A DNA stretch of 64,000 nt from Paludisphaera borealis (lineage in GTDB: Bacteria > Planctomycetota > Planctomycetia > Isosphaerales > Isosphaeraceae): positions 7,316,001-7,380,000 of the forward strand of contig NZ_CP019082.1 in assembly GCF_001956985.1 (NCBI RefSeq), written 5' to 3'. Position numbers and translations under genes: made by a program. Shown in pieces: positions 57,581 to 64,000 of this stretch. The notes beneath the pieces were generated by a model, which made no database searches, was not told where the DNA came from, and was given only the letters and a program-made list of their open reading frames with translations. The number at the start of each line of letters is the position of its first letter. Positions within the stretch are counted from its first letter, which is position 1.

Positions 57581-58778
57581 GATGAGGGAGGGCTCCTTCG
57601 TGCGACGGGTCTCATCTGGAAAGGTCGAGGGGCCGACGCCACGACCCCGCGCTGCGATATTCGCTCCGTGCTTAAGCAAGAGCCGCGCCCGTCGGCTGAA
57701 AAACCCGTAAGTCGCTCCACTCTCATGCTTTTCGCATTTCTCTCTTCAGCCACGCGGGACGAGGTTTCTGCCTGTGGCGATCGATAAATGTCCAACGAAG
57801 GACATAGTTCCGCCGAATCCTAATCATTCGAGAGGAGGAGATCCGAGCGGATGGATCATCCGACAGGGCTTCTTGTTACGTTCATGTCGCCACTCGTTCA
57901 TTCGCATGCCTCGATTCGATCAGCTTTTACGGTCCGGGAGGAAGGAGGAGGAGCCGAGCGTCCCACTTGCGTCGGTCGACTCCATGGCCGAAACCGCGAG
58001 ATCCTTTCAATCGCCCCGCGCGCCAATTCGTGGTTCCGGGACTCCAGGTCCCAAACAAGACGGGCGAACGGTTGTAAACTCATAATGGTGGATTCTTGGA
58101 ATCCGCTCAGGGTCTTTGGCAATCCGGCTGTTGGTGGGTGAGAGGCGCGCCGCCGCGCAGGGGAAAAACGCGCGAACGAACCCAATGCCCCGAGGCGGTC
58201 GACCGGGCTTCGGCTCGATCGGACGAAGCCCGAAATCGCGACGAACGAACCCAATCGCGGGCCCGGCGATCGGCGGTTTTCCGGGCGAGCGAAGCCAAGT
58301 TCAAGACCACACCCAAGCCCATAATCCAAAAGTAGTTAAGCGGCTTCGACACGCCGATTTCGGGGATCGAACGAACCCAATTCGCCGGGGGTCGACAGGC
58401 GGGCGAGGAGGGCCGGGGAGGAACTCGACCCGGGGCTGCAACCACCCGATCCGAGGGCCGTCGATGGGCGTGTTTTGAGACGATCGAAGCCAATTCCGCG
58501 AGGGCGGGGTGGACGCCGGGATCAGCGGGCCGAGGCCTCCGAGCCCGGCGTCGCCCCGCCCCAAAAACTGCCGTTCTCGAAAACCTGCTCCTGGTTTACG
58601 ATTCGGCCGAATCGGGCTTTCCATGGAGAGCGCCAGGCGCTCGGGAAAGCCGCGCGGGCCGGTCGATGCTTCGGCCCGAGAACGGAATCGGCAACAATCG
58701 CTCACGGATGAGTCGGCCGCGACGCACCTGGCCTCGCGCTGCCGCCGTCCCGTTCGCCTTGCGGGAGGCCCGCCGGAA
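57581..58778. other. Long intergenic region with a short-repeat array
   Basis: A 1.2-kb divergent gap. The left part (57581-58100) contains a small hairpin ATGTCC/GGACAT near 57788 and no gene I can support. The right part holds the repeats listed below. Open frames here translate to Arg/Pro-rich sequence with recurring RTNPI, a product of the repeats. Confidence 0.6.
58173..58495 (+). repeat. Dispersed CGAACGAACCCAAT repeat array
   Basis: Three exact 14-base copies of CGAACGAACCCAAT (58173, 58242, 58368) and two degenerate copies (about 58285 and 58481, with CGAAGCCAA). All have the same orientation and are separated by 43-113 bases of GC-rich spacer. Spacing is irregular and spacers differ, so this is not a CRISPR. 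A 9-bp hairpin (CGGGCTTCG) lies at about 58204-58232 between the first two copies. Confidence 0.75.
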
Positions 58779-60368
58779 ATGACCCCCATGGACACGCCCG
58801 ACGCGGGAGCCGACCTTGACCGTTCCAGCCGCCTCCGCCGCGACCAGGTCGACGGCGATGCGGTCGCCGCCGCCGCGTCGCGACGCTTTCAGCCCTGGCT
58901 GCTGGGTCTGCTGGGCGTCTTGATGGTCGTCTTCTCGGCCCCTCCCCTCGTCAACGTGGTCCGGGGCTGGCCGAACAAGGATTACGGCCTCTGGTATCAG
59001 GTGGGCGCGGCGCTGCGGCAGGGGTACGACATCTACCCCGATCCGACATCCGGCCGGCTCTTTCCGTTCATGTATCCGCCGTCGGCCGCGGCGCTGCTGG
59101 GCTACGTTAGCTTCGTGGGCGAGTCCGGCACGATCGCCTTGCTGACGCTCGCGCATTCGATCGCCTGGCTGGGGGCGATCGTCCTCTCGGTCCGGTTGGC
59201 GACCGGCGGCAAGGCGTCGGGCCGCAACCCCCTGCTCTACGTCGTTCCCTCGCTCTGCATCGTCGCCTTGATCCACAACTCGTACATGCTCGGCCAGCCG
59301 AACATGGCGCTTCTGACGCTGCTGCTGGCCGCCTTCTATTGCCTCCAGAAGGGTCGCGACGGCTGGGCCGGCGCGCTCGTGGCGACGAGCGCGGCGATCA
59401 AGGCGTTTCCGATCCTGGCGCTGGGGTACTTCATTTATCGCCGCAAGTGGCGGGCCTCGGCGGCCACCGTGGCGGCCCTCGCCGCGTGGCTCCTGATCGT
59501 CCCGTTGCCGTTCCGCACGCCGGCCCAGGCCGTCCGCGACGTCAAGGTCTGGACCGGCGGCATGCTTTTCACCTACAACTCGCAGGGCATCGCGCAGCGG
59601 CCGTTCCGGTCGTACAGCTACAAGAACCAGTCGATCATGGCCTTGGCCCATCGGTTCCTCCGCGACGTTCCGGCCGACGGCGAGGCGGTCCTCTCGCGGC
59701 GCACGAACAACTTCCGCAAGGAGCGGGCGCAGATGGGCCTGCACGCCGACGGCTCGATCGACCTGACCACGATCCTCACCGCCCCGGCCCGCCCCGCCAA
59801 TCTCGACAAGCTCTTCGAGGGCTCCGCCGACGACCTGAAGAAGGCCTGGCGGGTCAACGTGGCGTCGCTGGACTTCCGGACCGTCACGCTGGTGACGCTC
59901 TCGGCGATGCTCGGCCTCTCGCTGCTCGTCGTCGTCGCCATGCCCCCGGCCCGCCGCCGCACCGCGCGGACCGACGCCCTGGAATTCGCGCTCATCACGC
60001 TCTTGATCGTGATGTTCTCGCCGCTTTCGTTCAACTACGCCTTCGTCTGGCTGATCTACCCGATCACCGTCGCCCTGAACGAGGTGCTCGAACACCCCGC
60101 CCCCGCCGGCCGCCGCCGCACGCTCCAGCGAGCCTGGCTCGCCACGATCCTCCTGATCCCCGCCCTCGCGATCCCCATGCCCCTGTACGCTCAGGCCTGG
60201 GGCAACCTGTTCGTCCCCGCCCTGCTCCTGGTCCTCTCGCTGGGCTGGACGCTGCTTCGCGTGAGCCGGGACGAGATCGATCAGCACGGCGAGACGTCCC
60301 TCCAGCGTCATGCCAAGCCCCACGCCGCCGGCGCCGGCGCATCGGCCCTTTCGTCGCAAGCCGGCTGA
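58779..60368 (+). CDS. DUF2029 / GT87-family membrane glycosyltransferase-like protein
   Basis: The start is the ATG at 58779 (GGGAGG 11 bases upstream) or the one at 58788. The 529-residue protein has about nine membrane helices beginning at PWLLGLLGVLMVVFSAPPLV. Features of the GT87 (polyprenol-phosphate-mannose mannosyltransferase) family are DYGLWYQVGAALRQGYDIY with an acidic residue near the first loop, FMYPPSAAALLGY, QPNMALLTLLL and ATSAAIKAFPIL. The extracytoplasmic loop after residue 290 is large. Likely transfers a sugar from a lipid carrier outside the membrane; donor and acceptor unknown. Confidence 0.85.
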   Translation: MTPMDTPDAGADLDRSSRLRRDQVDGDAVAAAASRRFQPWLLGLLGVLMVVFSAPPLVNVVRGWPNKDYGLWYQVGAALRQGYDIYPDPTSGRLFPFMYPPSAAALLGYVSFVGESGTIALLTLAHSIAWLGAIVLSVRLATGGKASGRNPLLYVVPSLCIVALIHNSYMLGQPNMALLTLLLAAFYCLQKGRDGWAGALVATSAAIKAFPILALGYFIYRRKWRASAATVAALAAWLLIVPLPFRTPAQAVRDVKVWTGGMLFTYNSQGIAQRPFRSYSYKNQSIMALAHRFLRDVPADGEAVLSRRTNNFRKERAQMGLHADGSIDLTTILTAPARPANLDKLFEGSADDLKKAWRVNVASLDFRTVTLVTLSAMLGLSLLVVVAMPPARRRTARTDALEFALITLLIVMFSPLSFNYAFVWLIYPITVALNEVLEHPAPAGRRRTLQRAWLATILLIPALAIPMPLYAQAWGNLFVPALLLVLSLGWTLLRVSRDEIDQHGETSLQRHAKPHAAGAGASALSSQAG

Positions 60369-60861
60369 GCGTGGCAACGCGATAGATCTCCAAAGCAGAC
60401 ACGCTCGAACGCGACGACGTCGAAGAAGGACGGCGGGGCGTTCGAGTTCGTGCGCGCTCGCCGCGGCGGCCCGCCGCTTCCGCTCGCCGGGCCGAACCCG
60501 TCTTCATCGGCATTTCAGGCGTGTTGGGATTGCCTTTTTTCGGGGGTTCGCCAAGAATGCCGCGACCTGCTGGCGATGCACCTTCCGCGAGGCTGAGACA
60601 TCCCGCCGAGAGCCTCGCTAGGCGTCTCGACTCCCACTGGATATCAGGACGAATCGCATGGAATAGCGTCGATCGAACGGCACGGGTCGATGGCGATGAC
60701 GCCGACCCCATGCCCCGAACGAAGCGGTTGATCGGTCTGATCCGGTCGGCCAGGCGCGACGGGGCGCGCGACCAGCTTGCGGCGGAAAGGAATGACGCCG
60801 AGGGCCGGACGCGGGGGTGAAACGGAACACGGCTGGCTGGCAAGGCAAGGAGGCGATGCCA
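60369..60861. other. Intergenic gap upstream of the MurE-like gene
   Basis: A 493-base gap without a supported gene; the frames here are short and lack ribosome-binding sites. No clear hairpin with a T-tract was seen after the glycosyltransferase gene. Confidence 0.5.
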
Positions 60862-62448
60862 ATGGCACGCTGGTTCGTCGATCGTCTGCCTCAGCGGGGA
60901 ATCCCCTCGGTGAGCCTCAGACGGCTGCTCCCTGAGGCGCAATTCGTGGGATGTCCCGACTGGGAGGTCTCGGGCTGCACCGACGATCACCGACGGCTCG
61001 ATCCGGGCCAGGTGTTCGTCGCGGTTCGAGCCCCCCGTTACGACGGCCACGGCTTCGTCCGCGAGGCGCTCGACCGGGGCGCGGCGGGCGTGGTGGTTGA
61101 ACAGCCCTGCCCGGAAGCCGGAAGGCTTCAGGTGGTCGTCAACGACGCCCGGGCGGCCCACGCTCGGATCTGCCACGCACTGGCCGGCGATCCCTCCGAA
61201 CGGCTCATCACGCTGGGCGTGACGGGCACGTACGGCAAGACGGTCACCAGCCTGATGGTGCGCTCGATCCTCAAGGCCGCCGGCCTGCGGTGCGGCCTCG
61301 TGGGGGGCAATGGCTGGTCCGACGGCGCGACCACGCGGCCGCTCGGCGGCAGCCTCGACCACGTCGGCCCGAACACCGCCGAACGAGGCGCCCGGCCCGG
61401 GTTCTGGCCGGGAGGCGCCGCCGGCCTGGCGTCGATCCTGTCGTACATGGTCGACCAGGAATGCGAGGCCGGCGTGATCGAGGTCGCCGCCGACGCGATC
61501 GACTCTCGATGCTTCGAGGGGGTCTCGTTCCAGGCGGCCGTCGCCACCGACCTGACTCTCCCGCTGGGCTTCCCGACCGAGGTCTCGCTCCGCAAGCGAC
61601 GCGCGAAGGCCAAGCTGTTCCGCAAGATCGCCCCCGGCGGCGCGGCGGTGGTCAACGACGACGACCCGAACGCCGAGATCCTGGGCGCGCTCAACCTCGA
61701 CGCCCGCCGCGTGAGCTTCGGCGTCAAGCGTCCCGGCCAGGTCGACGTCTCCGCCGCGATCGAGCGCATCGACTCGTCGGGCTCGCGGTTCATCCTCCAG
61801 GGCTTCGACCGCGCCGTGCCGATCAACCTCCAGCTCGTCGGCGAGCGGCACATCAGCCACGCGCTGGCCGCCGCGGCCCTGGCCTGGTCCCTGCACATCG
61901 ACCGCGACGCCGTCGTGGCCGGCCTCGAAAACCTCGCCAACGTCGCCGGCCATCTCGAAGCCGTCGACGAGGGGCAAGACTTCGACGTCCGGATCGACGC
62001 CGCCCAGACGGCCACGCCGCTGGCTCAGGCCCTCGCCGCCGTCCGGTCGGTCGCCGCGGGACGGGTCCACCTCGTCCTGAGCGCCGAGGGCGACCAGGAC
62101 CGCAACACCCGCCGGGCGCTCGCCGAGGTCGCTGAGTCGGCCGCCGACCGGGTCGTCCTGACCCTCGGCAACCCCCGCTCCGAAAACCCCGACCAGATCC
62201 TCGACGACCTCCTCGGCGGCTTCCATCGCCCGGGCAAGGTCCAGGTCGAGCCCGACCGCAAGCGGGCCATCGAGACCGCGCTGGCCGAGGCCCGATGCGG
62301 CGACGCCGTACTCGTCGCCGGCAAGGGACGGCACGCCTACCAGATCTTCGCCGACCGCGTCGTCCCGTTCGACGACTTCGCCATCGCCCGCCAGTGGCTC
62401 TCCAGCCGTCGCGGCCGCGCCTCGGCCTGGTCGCAGCGTTCCGCCTGA
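60862..62448 (+). CDS. Divergent MurE-like Mur ligase family protein
   Basis: The ATG at 60862 has AAGGAGG eight bases upstream; a GTG at 60817 and an ATG at 60856 are less good. The 528-residue protein has three Mur domains. The N-terminal domain is MurE-like (SGCTDDHRRLDPGQVFVAV). The central ATPase has P-loop GVTGTYGKTVTS. The C-terminal domain has GNPRSENPDQILDD and AGKGRHAYQ at the places of MurE's DNPRxE and GKGHExYQ. However, MurE's SSHAL reads AADAI here and the TRDHLDYHG region is replaced by TLPLGFPTEVSLRKRR. The ATPase site looks usable but peptidoglycan substrate recognition may differ. Could be a paralogue of the true MurE with another substrate. Confidence 0.85.
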   Translation: MARWFVDRLPQRGIPSVSLRRLLPEAQFVGCPDWEVSGCTDDHRRLDPGQVFVAVRAPRYDGHGFVREALDRGAAGVVVEQPCPEAGRLQVVVNDARAAHARICHALAGDPSERLITLGVTGTYGKTVTSLMVRSILKAAGLRCGLVGGNGWSDGATTRPLGGSLDHVGPNTAERGARPGFWPGGAAGLASILSYMVDQECEAGVIEVAADAIDSRCFEGVSFQAAVATDLTLPLGFPTEVSLRKRRAKAKLFRKIAPGGAAVVNDDDPNAEILGALNLDARRVSFGVKRPGQVDVSAAIERIDSSGSRFILQGFDRAVPINLQLVGERHISHALAAAALAWSLHIDRDAVVAGLENLANVAGHLEAVDEGQDFDVRIDAAQTATPLAQALAAVRSVAAGRVHLVLSAEGDQDRNTRRALAEVAESAADRVVLTLGNPRSENPDQILDDLLGGFHRPGKVQVEPDRKRAIETALAEARCGDAVLVAGKGRHAYQIFADRVVPFDDFAIARQWLSSRRGRASAWSQRSA

Positions 62449-62541
62449 CCTACCTTCACCCCACCCACGCCGGTTCGTTTCCGAAAGGCGGGCGGGAGGC
62501 GCACGCCCCCCCGCTCGCCCGACGACCGCGCCGACGCCGAC

Positions 62542-63648
62542 TCACTTGCCCGTGACCCGACCGTACACGTCGCGGAGCGCGGCGCGGAGGTCGAGGATGG
62601 TCGGATAGCGCCGGCCGGGGTCTTTCATCAGGCAGCGCTGGATCACCGCGTCGACGTCGCCGGCCAGCCGCTTGTACGGGCGAGGGACCGCCGAGGCCGC
62701 CGACGGGGACGGCTGCGACGAATGCTGGCGGTCGAGCGCCGCCAGCGACTTCCCCTTGAAGGGGAGTTCGCCGGTGAGCATCTCGTAAAGGACGACCCCG
62801 AACGCATAAATATCAGCGCGAACGTCGACCGAAGCCGGGTCGCGGAACTGCTCGGGGGCCATATAAGCGCCCGTCCCGAGCTTGGCGCCGGTGTGGGTCA
62901 GACGCGCGATCTCGCCGCCCTGCGTCGCGGGCGACTCCTCCTCCGAGGTCTCTTTGTCGACCGTCGTCGGCACGGGCGGCGCGTCGCGCGACGGTCTCGA
63001 CGCGAGGGAGGACGAAGCCGGGCCCGAGCCGATCGGTCTCACCGTCTGGTCGCGCGAATCGCTCCAGACGATGCGCTGCGGCGGCTGCACGCGATCGTCG
63101 AGCGGGATCGAGCCGTCGGGCAGCTCGGAGCGGACGGCGATCATCTCCTCGCAGACCCGGGCCAGGCCGAAATCGGTGATCTTGAGAACGCCCGACTGGG
63201 TGACCAGAAGGTTGCCCGGCTTGACGTCGCGGTGGCAGTGCAGGCCCTGCCGCAACGCGTGCTCCATGCCGTTGCAGAACTGGATTCCGAACCGAAGCGC
63301 CTGCGGCAGATCGAGCTTCGGCGTGCCGATCCAGGCGGACAGGTCGCCTCCTCGGACCAGCTCGATCATCACGTACGGCTTGAACCCGAAGATCTCCACC
63401 GCGTGCGCCTGGACGATGTTCTTGTGCTGGCCGAGCTGCACCCAGAGGCGGCATTCGGTGGCGAACCGCGACCGTCGCACGCGATGGCCGAGCAACTCGT
63501 CCTTGAGCGTCTTGAGCGCGACGACCGACTGCTCGCCGTGGCCGAGATGGTCGTTGACCACGTAGACGAGGCTCATGCCCCCCTCGTGGACGGCGAAAAT
63601 CTCGAACCGATCGCCGATCCAGTCGCCCACGCCTCGGACGGCGTTCAT
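62542..63648 (-). CDS. Ser/Thr protein kinase with insertion in the activation segment
   Basis: The ATG at 63648 has GAAGGG about nine bases upstream; ten more codons are open. The 368-residue protein has a whole kinase fold: an atypical glycine loop (HEGGMSLVY), VVALKTLKDE, HRDVKPGNLLV, DFGLAR, then GTGAYMAPEQF and DIYAFGVVLYEML. Between DFGLAR and the APE motif lie about 100 residues, of which about 75 are a Ser/Pro/acidic insert with SLASRPSRD and TVDKETSEEESP. No membrane helix is seen. Such long inserts can hold regulatory phosphorylation sites. Substrate unknown; downstream of the MurE-like gene but convergent with it. Confidence 0.92.
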   Translation of the reverse strand: MNAVRGVGDWIGDRFEIFAVHEGGMSLVYVVNDHLGHGEQSVVALKTLKDELLGHRVRRSRFATECRLWVQLGQHKNIVQAHAVEIFGFKPYVMIELVRGGDLSAWIGTPKLDLPQALRFGIQFCNGMEHALRQGLHCHRDVKPGNLLVTQSGVLKITDFGLARVCEEMIAVRSELPDGSIPLDDRVQPPQRIVWSDSRDQTVRPIGSGPASSSLASRPSRDAPPVPTTVDKETSEEESPATQGGEIARLTHTGAKLGTGAYMAPEQFRDPASVDVRADIYAFGVVLYEMLTGELPFKGKSLAALDRQHSSQPSPSAASAVPRPYKRLAGDVDAVIQRCLMKDPGRRYPTILDLRAALRDVYGRVTGK

Positions 63649-63747
63649 TTGAAACGCCCTTCGCGGATTTCGTCGCACCAGAGAACGGTCACGAACGACG
63701 CCGATACATCAAGGTCTATTATACGACGCCTTGCCGACGGCCAGGGT

Positions 63748-64000
63748 TCAGCGGAAAATTCGCTTGAGATACTCGCGGAAGGCGAACGCATCGAGCGGTT
63801 GACCACGATAGCCGATGTAGCCGTCGGGACGGATCAGATAGAGACAAGCCCCGACCGCTCCGAACCGGCGATGCAGCGCGTTGGTCGGATCGGCCAGCCG
63901 TTGCCCTTTCCAGGCGGGCGAGGGCTCGACCGGGAGCTTGGGCTCGACCAGGATCGGCCGGATTCGACCGACCCGCCGCGGCGACACGAACTCCTCGGCG
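63748..64000 (-). CDS. C-terminus of FAD-dependent aromatic monooxygenase-like protein, cut by window
   Basis: The frame is open to the window end; the GTG at 63987 is internal to the gene and not its start. About 84 residues are visible. The stretch ACLYLIRPDGYIGYRGQPLDAF...YLKRIF resembles the thioredoxin-like C-terminal domain of flavoprotein monooxygenases (FAD_binding_3 family, phenol hydroxylase type), where LVRPDGYVGFR is a typical ending. The FAD domain should lie beyond the edge. Identity is provisional. Confidence 0.65.
   Translation of the reverse strand, partial: AEEFVSPRRVGRIRPILVEPKLPVEPSPAWKGQRLADPTNALHRRFGAVGACLYLIRPDGYIGYRGQPLDAFAFREYLKRIFR

Noticed and set aside
58116-58478. 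Open frame with recurring RTNPI residues
   Set aside because: The pattern comes from the nucleotide repeat; no start site and spacers give unrelated sequence.
58173-58495. CRISPR-like spacing of the repeats
   Set aside because: Repeats are short (14 bases), spacers vary from 43 to 113 bases, and no cas gene is in the window.
60064-62334. Minus-strand open frame of 756 codons opposite the MurE-like gene
   Set aside because: Shadow of the Mur ligase and the glycosyltransferase 3' end; no domain or site.

Overview
The window reads as chromosomal DNA of a planctomycete, most likely Isosphaeraceae (Singulisphaera/Paludisphaera-like). It is strongly GC-rich. It carries several lineage-typical families: two DUF1559 pseudopilin-like proteins, a DUF1501 / DUF1549-DUF1553 pair beside a WD40 protein, a PEP-CTERM protein, an LEPRRLLS-type N-terminus, three Ser/Thr kinases, and tandem ExbD genes with a VWA protein. 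I found no rRNA, tRNA, CRISPR array, IS element or phage block. The placement is an inference from gene content.

Layout. 1-7.1 kb (+): an FHA/zinc-ribbon/kinase cut by the window edge, prephenate dehydrogenase, then purL (with fused PurS-like modules), an NYN-domain gene and purQ, closed by a strong hairpin. 7.1-14.2 kb (-): ispE-spoVG (SpoVG with an inserted zinc ribbon), then glutaminase, a transglutaminase-like protein, a tandem-duplicated alpha/beta hydrolase, an FmdB zinc ribbon and formamidase. 15.2-17.2 kb (+): DUF1559 protein, palindromic repeat element, small lipoprotein. 17.4-21.3 kb (+): ExbB-ExbD-ExbD-OB-like-VWA operon. 21.7-24.9 kb (+): membrane pyrophosphatase and a small basic protein. 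25-32.2 kb: surface/secreted proteins (LEPRRLLS protein, PEP-CTERM protein), two inverted-repeat elements, and the WD40/DUF1501/DUF1549-1553 module (the last frameshifted).

32.7-35.1 kb (+): nusB, PHP phosphoesterase, ftsY. 35.3-41.9 kb (+): a DUF6599-like membrane protein, DUF362 protein, three Uma2-type nuclease-like genes and a NapH-like polyferredoxin. 42-48.2 kb (+): rsmH, a large LysM membrane protein at the place ftsL usually takes, and a large kinase. 48.3-53.7 kb: cupin, DUF2255, SDR, tautomerase, aldo/keto reductase and Zn-alcohol dehydrogenase on the minus strand, divergent from an AraC regulator; this looks like an aldehyde/electrophile-response cluster. 53.9-57.6 kb (-): DUF1559, lipoprotein and G8-domain protein. 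58.8-62.4 kb (+): DUF2029 glycosyltransferase and a divergent MurE-like ligase. 62.5-64 kb (-): a kinase with a long activation-segment insert and the C-terminus of a flavin monooxygenase-like protein.

Best candidates for something new: (1) the ExbB/ExbD/ExbD operon whose VWA protein has a TonB/TolA-like S-x3-H transmembrane helix, suggesting a proton-motive-force-driven VWA effector; (2) the DUF6599/DUF362/polyferredoxin membrane redox module carrying three Uma2 genes; (3) SpoVG with an embedded zinc ribbon, still linked to ispE; (4) the rsmH-LysM-kinase arrangement; (5) the MurE-like ligase that has lost family signature residues. All functions come from reading the sequence; no database search was run.
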